This document shows, in pieces, positions 1 through 10,932 of a DNA stretch of 64,000 bases. The notes below the pieces were generated by a model. The model saw nothing but the letters and a program-made list of their open reading frames with translations, was not told the origin of the DNA and made no database searches. This DNA is from Allomyces macrogynus ATCC 38327 (taxonomy: Eukaryota > Blastocladiomycota > Blastocladiomycetes > Blastocladiales > Blastocladiaceae), in the NCBI GenBank assembly GCA_000151295.1, contig GG745332.1, positions 634,792-698,791 on the forward strand. The letters run 5' to 3'. Both the position numbers and the translations under genes were made by a program. Every line of letters starts with the position of its first letter. Positions within the stretch are counted from its first letter, which is position 1.

Positions 1-1849
1 TGTCGGACGCGGCCATGGCCTCGGTGCGCCGCGACTTGGCCGCAGGCTGCTCCACGTCCGAGTCGTCGTCCGAGTCGTCGTGCCGCGCACTATCAACCTC
101 ATCGTCGCTCGCCAGCGTTCGCGCAATCTTCTCCTCTTGCCGCTTACGCTTGCGCGACGCTGACTCCTCCTCGAGCTCGCGGTTGTAGACGTCGAGGTAA
201 TCGTCGTCATCGTCGTCGCTGCCGTCCATGTCCACGTCCGACTCAATCACCGCCGCCGCGCGCTTAGTCGCCTTCCCTCCTGCTGGTGCGGCCGCCTTGG
301 TCGCCTTGGCCGACCCTGCCTTCTTGGCGCGCTCCTCTTCGAAAATCGACGCGAACATCGGGTTCGAAAAAAACATTGCGGCACGGCCCGACAACTTCGG
401 CGCCACGTCGTCGTCCAACACGACCCCCGCCTCGTCCATATCGTAGTCGCTCTCGTCGCCATCACTCGACTCGCTGTCGCTCAACCCCTGCACCTCGACC
501 AGCGCGCGGGTCGCGTTCGCGCCGCCATCGAACAGCGCGTCCTCGCCCTGCTGCTCGGTCCCGACATCCGTCGGCGCCGTCATGTTCAGCTGCATGCGCA
601 GCAACTCGCGCGCACGCTTTTCGCGCAACTTGCGCTTCGTGCGTTTGGCCCGGACGCGGTCCTCCTTGGCGAGCGCATCGAGTTCGCGCGCCATGCGCTC
701 CTCGTCGTCGAGCTCCTCCTCCTCGGCGGCGGCTTTTGCGGCTTTTGCCGCGGCGGCATCGGCCTGCGCCTGCTCCTTGGGCACCTCGAGCCCGAGATGC
801 ACGCGCATCGCCACGCGCCACTTGAGCAGCGCCTTGAAGTCCTTTTTGCCGAGCACTTTCAAGTCGGCGAAACAGGTCTTGATTTCGTCGGTCGTGAGCT
901 CGTGCGCGAGCAGCGCGCGGTCCGCGTCGGACGCGAATTCGATCGTGTTGTTGGCGGCGAGAATGCCGACCGGGTCGGGGGACTGCAGGAACTGCGAGAT
1001 GGTCGTCGTGTGGAAGAGCGTGTAGTCGCCGTCGCCGTAGCCCTCGCGCTGCCGCTTCTTCTTTTCGGGCTGGAAGACCGACGTGAGGTGCGTCTATCGA
1101 GAGGAAAAGCAAGTGGGTGAGCCAAGGTGCGATTCGAGCGGTGCCGCTGCCAGCGCGATGCGAGAGAAACGTACGACAGTCTGCTCCTCGACCTCGTCAA
1201 ACACGTGCCGCGGGTCCAAAAACTTTGGGTCAATTTTCTTGGGCGCCTTGAAGTCGCGGCACACAACGAAAATCTCGGCCGAGACGTTACGCGACGACGG
1301 CGGTTTCGTGGCCTCGACATTCTCAAACAGCTGGTTGAAGACCCACAGCAGCGAATTATAGTCCTTGGACCGGAAGACCTTGGTCACGAACGTGCCGCCC
1401 TTGGCCAAAAACTCGGTCGCCAACTTGAGCGAATGCAAGACGAGCTCCGACTGCGAGTAAGCGTCCTGCACCCACGCGGTACCGACGTTCGGCGCACCAT
1501 CGTGCAAAACGACATCGGCCTTCCACGTCTTCATTTCGCCGCGCAGTTCGGCGCGGCACTTGTCGGTGGTAATGTCGGACGCGAACGTGATCACGCGCGG
1601 GATCGGCTTGATGGGCACCAAGTCGACACCGAGAATCAGCGATTGCGCCGGCATGTACTTGCTGGCCACTTGCAGCCAACCGCCAGGCGCCGCACAGAGA
1701 TCGATCAAAACGCGCGCCTTTTCAAGGAAATTGTACTTCTTGTTCAGCTGCACCAGCTTGAAAGCCGCACGCGAGCGAAAACCTTGCTCTTTGGCCAAGT
1801 GGTAGTACTTGTCCAAGCGTCCTTTACCCGTTTTTCCCTTCTTGCCCAT
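1..1849 (-). CDS. SPB1: Spb1/FTSJ3-type 2'-O-ribose rRNA methyltransferase, 3' end cut by window edge
   Basis: Nucleolar AdoMet-dependent methyltransferase that modifies 25S/28S rRNA during 60S ribosome assembly. Exon 1 is 1849-1175 (225 codons); an 81-bp intron (1174-1094, GTACGT...TAG) follows, then exon 2 runs from 1093 off the left edge. The start at 1849 gives [20 protein letters not shown], the typical family N-terminus. The FtsJ domain fills about residues 1-215, with the AdoMet loop [11 protein letters not shown] and the K-D-K-E set in [23 protein letters not shown] and SAEIFVVC. Exon 2 carries the Spb1-specific middle region ([17 protein letters not shown]) and acidic, Lys/Arg-rich segments including [17 protein letters not shown]. 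An in-frame extension upstream to 2293 has no family similarity and is not used. Identification is firm; only the C-terminus is missing. Confidence 0.95.
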
Positions 1850-2829
1850 GGTGACGGTGCGGTTGCTGGAACGGCGGCAGCAGCGGGAGGTGGTCGTGCG
1901 GAACGAAGGCCGGTCGACGGCACAATGGATGGATGGCTTGCAACGCTGGTGGGTCCAAGGTCGGAACTGCAGCTGCTGCTTGTTGTCGAACGAGCTGCGG
2001 GGGCGTTTTGCTGTCGAATATGGGACGGCAATGAGGTTGATCGTGTCGAGGAAGATGCAAGGGACTGCACAGAGGTGCCCTGTGGACAGGGTCACGTGCA
2101 GAGTCATGATCCGTTGCTCTCTGGACAACCGCATCCTGCTTTGGATCTCAAGCAAAACCAACCTACCACACCACGAGCAATGTTGAACAGTCTGGCGATT
2201 GCTCATGGTGGACAAGTTGCGTGAGAGACCAAAACTTATTTTTTTTTCGACGTTATTCTTTGGGGTACTTGTGAGCAACTCTACCATCATCAAGAGCTGC
2301 CATTGATGCAGATATCCTGGTGCCAGTCACCCCAAATCCATATCATGATTATGATCACACTCTGGCACTCAGCGCCCTCGTTGTGACTTGCATACATTTC
2401 GCAGCACGGCAAGCAAAAAACTGAAAACAAAAAACTCGACCAACAGCTACCCCCCCCCCCCCCCCCCACCCATCCAAACCAGGCATTGCTGAACTTGATC
2501 CCTCCTTCATCCCTGAAGCACACCTGCGCTATGAAAACATTAACACCACTGCATATGCCGGGCCATGGGATTAGGCGCGCAAGTTTGGTCGCTATTTTAT
2601 TTGTTGAGCTGGGCCATCATCACAAATGCTTCTTGCAAATCGACCCAGGATTGTGACAACCTCATGCATTGTCACACATCTTCCAACAAAATCTCGCATG
2701 CATGCCAAACACTACACATCACTTCCATATCATGTTACAGCTATTAGAATACATAACTTTGGTCTCCTGGAACACATTGCGACTTTGGCACCCAGCTCCA
2801 CTGCAAATGAGCGCCTGCAATGACAGTGA
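1850..2829. other. Intergenic region upstream of SPB1
   Basis: No gene is supported here. The first few hundred bases should hold the SPB1 promoter and 5' UTR. There is a poly-C run at about 2451-2467. From about 2300 the base composition shifts to fewer CpG and more TpG/CpA than the coding DNA around it, as in the relic copies that follow. Confidence 0.6.
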
Positions 2830-2900
2830 CATCAACTTTGCCAGTGCTTGCCAAAGCACCAATGGCATGTCAGGCGTCACATACATCATGCGGCTGTGCA
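2830..2900 (-). pseudogene. Relic tail fragment of the 4919-5800 gene family (third copy)
   Basis: About 60 bases around 2845-2890 align with two other places in the window: 3660-3710 and the 3' end of the intact-looking gene at about 4900-4945. Shared blocks include CCAAAGCAC, TGGCATGTCAGG and CATCATGC. Several differences turn CG in the intact gene into CA or TG here (for example ACCGACGG becomes ACCAATGG), the pattern left by deamination of methylated CpG. No reading frame of useful length survives. Confidence 0.55.
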
Positions 2901-3236
2901 GCAACATCCGTGGTGAAGCTCGAGGGAGGCTTTGCGTTCCGCCAATCAGTTACAATCAAGTTGACCATCAGGGTGTGGCAAGAAAAATGGAAGAAATGGA
3001 TTCTCGCGCATTGAAGCCCCTGTCAGTGCATTGACGTGACTTCCAAACGATGCTGCAAGACGCGCTACACAGGTGAGGCTGCGACCACAATGGATCCTCA
3101 CAATGACAGGCCTCCAGCTGGCTTGCACAGTGCATGTGGCAGAGTGCTCCTGTCATCATGGGATATACTTGCACAAAATAGAAACAAGTATCATCGCTGG
3201 GGTGACCACTCATGCTGCCTACTTTTCACCATCAGA

Positions 3237-4786
3237 TCACGGTTTCTCTCCCTGTACCTTGTCCCTGGCACTCTCCACCGGATCAGCCGCAAAGACGAGT
3301 GTCATGGCTGCCAGAGCTGTTAACATCCCCCTGGACACGTTCGGTTCCACAGCCAAAAAAGCATTGCGCCCGAACGCGTCCGCCCGGACTTTAACAGCTC
3401 TGGTGGCTGCCGCGATCCGACGCGCAGCTGGCACTTGGTCCTGAGCGGTCAAGTCAAATCCCAAAACGCCAGGCGGGGACAGAATCCAGGGACCAAACGG
3501 CTCCCAGTACTCAAATATGTGCACGCGCACACGGCCCTGAATCACTTTCTCATCATGACAACAATTCTTAATGATCTTTTGGAGCGGCCAATCACAACTT
3601 GGCGCCAGATCCAGCGCGAGCAAGCGCCAGAAAAGCCGGCGACTTTGGGTCTGCAAAGACCCGCCAAAGCACAGATGGCACGTCAGGGGGTCACACACAT
3701 CATGCAAGTACGCTGTGGGAGTGCCTCAAGCCGATGCCCTTGCTTGGCCAGAAACGTGTCATAGTCTTGCCGTGTCAGCAGCGCGACCATGTCTGTGGCC
3801 CATTTCTTATACTGGACGAGACAGTCGTGTGCGCGCACGGGCGGCTCCACCATGTTGTGGATACCAGCCAACAGTCAAATGCCTAGCACGGTGATTCCAT
3901 GGGCTATACAATTGGGAGGTGGTGGGGTGAGCGTCTTGATGCTTGTTCATGGAATCCATTTTTCAACTACCAATTAATTCGGACTTGCAATTAATTCGGA
4001 CTTGCAAGCGGCACCGGGACACGCGACTACACACACAAGTCGCGTCAGGCAACGCCCAGGCCCAAGAAGAAGCGCGCGCGGTCGGGTAACACCCTGCCGC
4101 AACCGCGCGTTGTGACGACAATGAACGAGTAGATCCCAACCTCAACTCTGGCCCCAAGCAAGGATCGGCCGACGCCAGATCGTCCAACTGAATCAGCGTG
4201 TCACCCACCAGGTCGCACTCGTCCATCTCGGCTTGGAGCACGAACCCGGCGCCTGGCGTTGGCGCGTAAGACGATGCGAATCACGGCGCCCACGACTATT
4301 TCGCGGCCTTCGGGTCCGTGGCAATAGGAGAGGCGGGAAAAGAGCGGGCACGCGCGCGTCCACGCGAGCACGGTTGTGACCGGGAGTGGGTGGGTTGGGG
4401 GTGCGATTGCAGCCTCTTGTGCGAGAACCTAGTTGATGTCACTGCCAGTGGATGTCACTGCCAGTGTCTTGACCGTGACGGCAGCGCGTGTCGTGCGCAA
4501 GGGGCTCAGGTTGCGATGGTTCGATTCGTGACTTGTGGAGGGACCGTGTCGCGTGCTTGTCAATGATGGCGAGGACGCGAGGGCGACCTGGGCGGTTGCG
4601 GGGAGAGCGTTGATCTCGCTGTTGGCTGCTGCCAGTCCCAGTGGTGGCGGGGGGTTTACAGGCGGCCACGTCGCCGCTCGCGATGAAATTTGATCGCCAA
4701 TGCAGCAGGGACTCGTGCACGAAATGGTAGCAGAAAAAGGAACGGTTCAGCCGAAATCGAAGCACTGGCTCCGTTGTTGTCGTCAT
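3237..4786 (-). pseudogene. Decayed second copy of the unidentified gene at 4919-5800
   Basis: Scattered blocks on the minus strand resemble the neighbouring gene in the same order. At 4786-4690 the text TEPVLRFRLNRSFF parallels RTVLEWTTKCPLFS. At 4240-4160 DECDLVGDTLIQLDDLASADP parallels ELAEADLVGNDMLVDAAALAS. At 3871-3683 HNMVEPPVRAHDCLVQYKKW parallels WNMVEPLVRAHDYVVKYTDG. Different frames are needed between blocks, and the spacing is expanded. A 156-codon open frame at 3707-3237 continues the 3' part but matches nothing I know. The copy may once have been functional. It now looks like a pseudogene, although an intron-rich diverged paralogue cannot be excluded. Confidence 0.5.
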
Positions 4787-4918
4787 CGGTGTTGTTTAGC
4801 ATCATGATTGACCAGGATTGATGCCAATATTATGGCGCAAAAGCTGTGCTTTTATTCACTTTCGTGTTGACCAGGTCGCGGTCCTGGGTCGAGGTACTGC
4901 CAGAGCACCGACGGCATG

Positions 4919-5800
4919 TCAGGTGTCGCCTGGAGCATGCGCGTGCGCAACGGCGTGCCAGCGATCCTGCCGCGGTTTCTTGGCGAGAAACGCGTCAAAG
5001 TCGTGCCGCGTGGGCAGCGAGACGAGCGCCATGGATCCGTCCGTGTACTTGACGACATAGTCGTGCGCGCGCACGAGTGGCTCGACCATATTCCAGACGT
5101 TGGCGGTCAAGTGGATGCCTTGTTGCGAGACGGGCGAGGGGCTATGGATGGAGTGGAGAGGGGTGAGACTCGCGCGCGTCGTCGTTGTTGTTGGGTGGGG
5201 AGATATAGAGCGCACCTTGATACGTCGACGAGCCGGACGGGCACGCGCGACGTGTTTTGCAGATCGCGCAAGGCGGGCGCCGAGGTTCATCGAGCGCACG
5301 GTCGCGCCAGTGGTGGCGAGGTGCCGGCGTGGACGGCGCTTGCCCCCGCGGTCGCGGTGCGAGTTTTCGATGTGGTAGACGTGAATGCCAATGTCGATGT
5401 GTGCGGCGGTCGAGGATGGGTCAGTAGACGCGAGCGCGGCTGCATCGACGAGCATGTCGTTGCCGACAAGGTCGGCCTCGGCAAGCTCGCCTTTTAGGGC
5501 GAGGCGGCGCCAGGCGTGCTCGTGCAGGACGATGCAGATGAGAGTGCCGGCAAGGACCTTGTGGTCTTTCGAGTCGTGCTGGTGTGGGCGCGAAGTGTAA
5601 TAGATGCGCGAGAACAGCGGGCACTTGGTGGTCCATTCGAGCACGGTCCTGGGCGGCAGAGGGTGCGGCAGCGGGAAGACGGCGGCCTCCTGCGCGAGGA
5701 TGAGGTCGACGTCTTGCGCGAGCACGGCGCGCGCGGCGATGTGCGCGGGCGAGTCACGGCCTGGACCGTCGGGGCCCGCGCTCGGCGTGGACGCGGCCAT
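4919..5800 (-). CDS. Unidentified protein, founder of a locally duplicated family
   Basis: I do not recognise this protein. From the ATG at 5800 (MAASTPSAGPDGPGRDSPAH) the frame is open to the stop at 4919-4921, 293 codons if unspliced. A probable intron lies near 5215-5119 (GTGCGC...CAACAAG), because the stretch read there is low-complexity Thr/Pro. Its exact ends are unsettled: the obvious splice pair does not keep frame, while a GTATCA donor just upstream would. The N-terminal half is mixed alpha/beta-like with a block RTVLEWTTKCPLFSRIYYTS; the last 60 residues hold NMVEPLVRAHDYVVKYTDG. There is no signal peptide or membrane helix. Degenerate copies lie immediately downstream, so this is the least damaged member of a tandem set. 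It shares a 393-bp divergent promoter with the Zds-like gene. Confidence 0.55.
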   Translation of the reverse strand: MAASTPSAGPDGPGRDSPAHIAARAVLAQDVDLILAQEAAVFPLPHPLPPRTVLEWTTKCPLFSRIYYTSRPHQHDSKDHKVLAGTLICIVLHEHAWRRLALKGELAEADLVGNDMLVDAAALASTDPSSTAAHIDIGIHVYHIENSHRDRGGKRRPRRHLATTGATVRSMNLGARLARSAKHVARARPARRRIKVRSISPHPTTTTTRASLTPLHSIHSPSPVSQQGIHLTANVWNMVEPLVRAHDYVVKYTDGSMALVSLPTRHDFDAFLAKKPRQDRWHAVAHAHAPGDT

Positions 5801-6193
5801 GGCGGCGTGCGGCGGGCACGCGCGACTTGCGGTGTCGCGGCGCGAGTGCGGCAGGTCGGGCGCGTCTCGCGCGTGCAGGCGGGCGTGCGCTGCGATCAGG
5901 CGCGCGATCAGCGAGTGCGGAGCCGCGGTCCGGTCGGCAGGCGAGGCGGGCCTTGGCGCGTTTCTTCTCTGGCGCGGCGGGGGCCACGCCACACGGCGGG
6001 CAAGCCGCACCAGGCACGCCAGCACACCCACTGCAGACCAACCGCCACACGCGCACGCTTCTCCACCGCTCGCTCACCCGCCGTCCCCATCGCACCGCCG
6101 CGGCCGCGACCACCTCCTCCTCCCGCAGCGCACGCGCTCTCCTGCCCCGCAGCACTCGCCGCCCTCTCGCCGCCGGGCCCTCGCCGCGCCGCC
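5801..6193. promoter_or_regulatory. Divergent intergenic region between the unidentified gene and ZDS-like gene
   Basis: Head-to-head gap of 393 bp between two start codons, so it should contain both promoters and 5' UTRs. It is C-rich toward the plus-strand gene, with pyrimidine tracts around 6060-6180. No specific factor site could be assigned. Confidence 0.5.
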
Positions 6194-9100
6194 ATGGCCG
6201 CCGCCGCGCCGCTCGTCGACGACCTCGAGTCAAGCCTGCACGAACTCGACGAGCTCGCCGCCGACCTCGAGTCGGCCACACTCGGCCTCGAGTCCTCAGT
6301 CGCCGAGGACACGGCCATTGACGAGTCGACCGCCGACGACGCCGACGACGAGGACGATGGCGATGCACAAGACGACGCCCTGCGCGCGCACGCTGCGACA
6401 AGCAGCGCCGAGCCCGACGCTAACCCCGACAGTGACGCTGTTGCCGCTGCTGTCGACGCGGTACCCGGCCCCTTTCTCGACGACGACCTGCTTCCCGCCG
6501 GCGCCGCCGCGGCCCCGCTCGCCCTGCCCGCGTTTGTTCCGCGCGCGATCCCGCCAGACCTGCTGCCGCCCGATGCAGCCGTCCCGCCCACGCGCCTGTC
6601 GCTTCCCCGTACTGCCGGCGGCACGGCCTCGCCACCGCCGCCCATCACCATTCCGTCGCTCTCGCGGCGCCGCTCCTCCAAGGCGACGACGCCGCGCAGC
6701 CCTACGCAAATGGCCATGGACCCGGACCTGACGGAACCCGTCATGGCCGAGTCGGCCGTGGTCCCCGAGGACATGACGCCGCACCTGTTTTGGGTGCCGG
6801 CGCACCAGCACCCGGAAATCGCGCCCTTGGCCTTCAAGGACTGGCTCGACCGCCACGACATGCAGCTCACCAACAACGCCGTCGCGCGCGTGCGCCGCCG
6901 GAAATCGTATCGCGAGTCGGTCAATGTCGTTTCTCTGGCCGACGATGGATCGGGCAAGGCCCATGTCGTGGTGCAGCCCGTCGACGACGCGGCGGTACGT
7001 TTCCCTCCCGGCCTGCTCTCCTGACTTCCACTCGAGGACCCGTGCATCTAAATCCACTTCCCGCTCTTGCCGATCTTGATCTCGCCCAGGGCTCCGAATC
7101 CGATGGTCTCGAAACTGTCCCCGAAGACGGCCCCGTCACGAGCGACGGCGACGGCACCGGTCACAAGAGCGACTCGGGCGACGGCACTGCCCAACCCACC
7201 GGCGGTGCCTCGTCCATCCGACGCACGACCCTGAAACGCTCGTTCCGGCACCGTCCCGTACACCCGCGCGCGCACCGCGACGCGGACCTCGCACAGACCG
7301 ACGGCCCCGCCGTGCACCCGCATACGCAGGGCTCCGGCTCCTTCCGCCGTAAACGGTCGCTCCTGCGACAGGGGATCGGCGCCGGGTCGGACGCGCCTGA
7401 CGCGACCGACCGCCCCTCGGACCCGTCCGTGCGCGACCCGGACGCCGAGTACGTCGCCAACTCGGGGCATACGCCCGTGGAAATACCGTCGGTCCCAACG
7501 ATTCCAACGATCCCGACTGCGCCGGACGTGTCGATCATTGTCCGCGCACATTCACCAGGGGACGAGCTTCTCGCGCGCCCGCCCGGCGCGGCGTTTGTGA
7601 TTCCGCCGGAACGGACGACGTCGCTGCACACGCGCGCGCGGCCGGCACCGCGACCGGCCGCCAAGGAACCGTCGGCGCTCGCCGCGGAGCCGACCGCGGC
7701 ACCTGTGGATGCGCCAATGCCCACGCCCAAGCCCGTGCCCGCGCCGGCAGAGGACGCGGAACCGGCGCACCCGGACCGGATCCAGTCGCCGCCGTTACCA
7801 CCACGGCCGTTGGAGCCTGTGGTCGCTGACGCGGCCGCGCCCGTTGACGCGCCGATGCCGCCACCATCGCTGTCATCGACGGAAGACACGTCCCTGCCAC
7901 CCGCACTCCCCGCGGAATGCACCCCGTTGGTTGGTGTCGACGATACGGCGCCATCGGTCCCGCTCCCGCCGTCCCCCGCTGATGCGGTCGTCGCGCCCGC
8001 GCCGACTCCCGAACCGTGGTCTGCGCCCGCCGCTGGGCCGGGACCGGATACGCCCTTACCCGCTCCGACGGCCGTCGGGCCACTGATCACGCCGTTGCAG
8101 CCTGCGCGCGGCCGGTCTGATTCAGTCGTCTCCGTGGATTCTGACGCGGGCGATGTCTCGGACACGGCGTCGATTTCGGGCAAGCGGCACCGCAAGAAAT
8201 TGTTTGGCGGGTTCCGGCGCAAGAATTCGGCGCGTCCGAGCGACGAGCACAGTGTCGCCGTCGCGCCCGCGGACTTGGGTGGGAAACCGGCCGCGAAGCT
8301 CCCGCAGCATCCGGTCGCCGCGGGACCGCCGCCGCACGCGCCCGCACAGACGGCGACACCGCCCACGGTGGCGCAGGGGAAGCCGAAAAAGTCGACGTGG
8401 GGATGGCTGTTCTCGTCGTCGTCGTCGTCGTCTTCCTCGTCGTCGAACCAGCAGCAACATGGGGCCGGTGGGAACCGCGCACTGACGCCGTCGCAGGCCG
8501 CCGCCGCCGCCGCGTCGATGGCCGCGGAACCCGTCGCTGCCGTCCCACCACCACCGCCCGTGGCCGCCCCGCCCAAGAAGAACGGTAACTCGATCGTCTC
8601 GTTTTTCCGCGCCGCCAAGAAATCCGCGACCGCGGCCGTCGGGAACGGCAACTCGAGCACGACCAACACCATGGCTTCGACCTCCTCTACTACCCCGGGC
8701 AAGGCCACGGGAATTCTCGCTGCCGGCACGACCGCCGCCCTCCTGGCCGCCGCCCCGGGGTCCCACTTGGCCTCGGACCGGTACGGCGCGGGCAAACCGC
8801 GTTCTGCGGCGCTCGCCGGCCACCTGGCGATCCCGCTGCGGTACCCGATCCACATCGAGCGCGCGATCTGCCGCCTCGCGCACCAGAAACTCGCCAATCC
8901 ACGCCGTCCGCTGTGCCACCAGGTGTTGATCTCGAACATGCTCGTCTGGTACATGTCGCTCCGGAAAGCCGAGGAGGAAATGCACCTCGCGCAGCAGGCG
9001 CAGCTCGCGGCTGCTGCTGCGGCAGGGGGTGGGGCCGCAACCCCACCTGCCGCGCCGGCCGCGGAACCCGCGCACCCGGCGTCCGGGTGGAAGGCCGGGC

Positions 9101-9678
9101 GGTTCCGTGGGAGTGGGGGCGGCGGGAAGAAGAAACGGTCCCGGAAAGCCGCGGGTGCTGTACCCGGTGGGGCGCGGTCAGCTGAGATTGTCGTCGCTGC
9201 GCCGTCATATTCCGCGCAGGGGTACGGGTACCCGGACCAGGGCGGGTACGCGGCGAATGGGACCCCGTCGTCCTCGCAACCAAGTTCGGCACAAGATGGC
9301 ACAGGTAAGTCGGACGATAGTTCCGGGTCGTCGGATTCAGATAACGATTCGGACGATGACGAGGACGAGGAGGAGTCGGTGTCGGATGAGGAGCGCCGGC
9401 GTCGGCGCCGCGCGGCACAGAAGGCGCGGTCCGCACGGCCACGGCCGCGGTCGTCGTCGCGTGCACGTGCGACTGCGGCGGCGGCAGCGGCGGCGGCGAA
9501 TGGCGGGTCGGTCGTGCCGCGCGCGTCGTCGGGGCTCGCGTCGAATCCGAACTCGGATGATGAAGATGGTGGGGCCGCGTCGCCGGATGAGGACGACGAC
9601 GTCCCGCTGGGATTGGTGCTGCAGAAGAAGCCGGCGGCCGCGGCCGCGGTCACGGCGCCGGTCGTGGCGCCCGCATGA
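6194..9678 (+). CDS. Zds1/Zds2-like protein with Zds_C domain
   Basis: Zds proteins in yeast bind PP2A-Cdc55 and act in mitotic entry/exit, polarity and cell-wall signalling. Exons are 6194-6994 and 7090-9678, joined across a 95-bp intron (GTACGT...CCCAG), phase 0, giving 1129 residues. Two blocks support the call: HLFWVPAHQHPEIAPLAFKD near residue 197, and the C-terminal Zds_C motif RYPIHIERAICRLAHQKLAN followed by a PRRPL segment near residues 849-890. The region between is disordered Pro/Ala/Asp-rich, with a short basic block (KRHRKKLFGGFRRK) and a poly-Ser tract at about 8415-8445. The C-terminus is acidic-serine and basic low-complexity sequence. The N-terminal 100 residues are strongly acidic. 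Starting the second exon's frame earlier, at 6790, would ignore the intron. Function is inferred from the family. Confidence 0.8.
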
Positions 9679-10932
9679 GTGCGTGCGTATTTACTTGCGT
9701 GTCTTTTTTATTATCCACCCCTTGTTGCTCGTTTTTTATTGATTGGTTGACTTGTGGGTGTCGACGGGAATCTCGTTGGCGATTGGCTTGCTTCTTTCTT
9801 ACCTTATGCTCTTTGTGTTCCACTCTCGTCCTGGCCTTGCACCAGACTTGCTCTTCCCTTTTTTTTCTTGTTCGCTTGTGTTGGGTCGGCGCTGCCCCTT
9901 TTGCGCGTGACCATTTTGGCCTCGTTCCCTCCAAGAAGTGAGATTCCCCTGCCCGGATGCCTTGGAGATGGATCAGTGTCTGACAGGGATTAGTGATGGC
10001 CAAGACTCGACAAGTGGAAGCATTTGGAAGCATGTGTCCCTCACAACCGAGGAGAAATGGATTTCCACGGCGTGCGCCGGCTCACCATCGCCAGGACAAC
10101 GACTTTTGTCGTGGGTATCAAATATCGCCAGGATCCCCACTTGTCACCCACCCCATTGAACATCATCAGAATATCGTGTCCTGGTGCATGGCCGAGGTTC
10201 CTGATTGCGATGGGGTGTTCCGGTATGCGCGCGCGACGTGAGCGCCGGACGGTGGCTCCGGAACATTACAGGTTCACGGCGAGCGAGGCGCGTGCCCACG
10301 TCGAGCCGGGCCTGGGTCAACGGCATGCCGATGGACGCGGCAAGGCAGGGAGGCAAGGCAGGGCGGTAAGTAATACAGTGAGACTCTGACGCGAGCACGT
10401 GGAAGTCACGCGAGATTGACGCACCGCACCAAATGCAAGTAGAAATGACTTTGGCGAGAGCCTTCTCTGCGAGATTTCTTCAACCTTGGGCTTGATATTG
10501 CTTTCCGTTTCTTGTCCTCTGTTGTTTCCGGTTGTGCCTCTCTCAGAATTGCAACGGCTTCCAAACAGGTGCCAATTGATTGATTGTTGGGCCCATGTCG
10601 ATCGTTGAGACGGAGATGTCGTCTTCTTCCTGCAGAATGATCGCACAACAGCTGTCCTCGCAACGCTGCACTCCGTTTCAAGTCAAATCCGCATGCAGAA
10701 ACGGCGTTATATACAGCCCAACGCGCAATGGCAAGACCAAGCAAAAACGTGAACTGGACCAGGCACAACCAAACTAACAAGCCAGCAATGAATCAAGTGC
10801 AAAGCAAACCCCAAAAGGAATCACGAAACCAAACGAGAGGCAGAGAGGGAGCGAACGCCGCCAAACGCGTCGAGCGGGCCACGGCGCAGCACGTCCCATG
10901 GTTTTGGTGGAGTCGATCACAATGATACCGCA
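9679..10932. other. Convergent intergenic region between ZDS-like gene and RNR1
   Basis: 1.25 kb between two 3' ends. It is less GC-rich than the genes, with T-rich stretches at 9700-9880 that suit 3' UTR and polyadenylation signals of the plus-strand gene. No coding similarity, repeat or RNA gene was seen. Confidence 0.6.

Noticed and set aside
1850..2293. In-frame 148-codon extension upstream of the SPB1 start
   Set aside because: The family begins with MGKKGKxxKxRLDKYY; the upstream sequence has no similarity and is AT-richer, consistent with the 5' flank.
5516..7024. 502-codon plus-strand frame beginning far upstream of the Zds-like start
   Set aside because: It overlaps the minus-strand gene and runs through the intron donor; MAAAAPLVDDLESS at 6194 starts the plausible protein.
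7161..9653. 830-codon minus-strand frame opposite the Zds-like gene
   Set aside because: A GC-bias shadow of Ala/Ser/Pro-rich coding sequence; no motifs, and the plus strand has the Zds_C domain.
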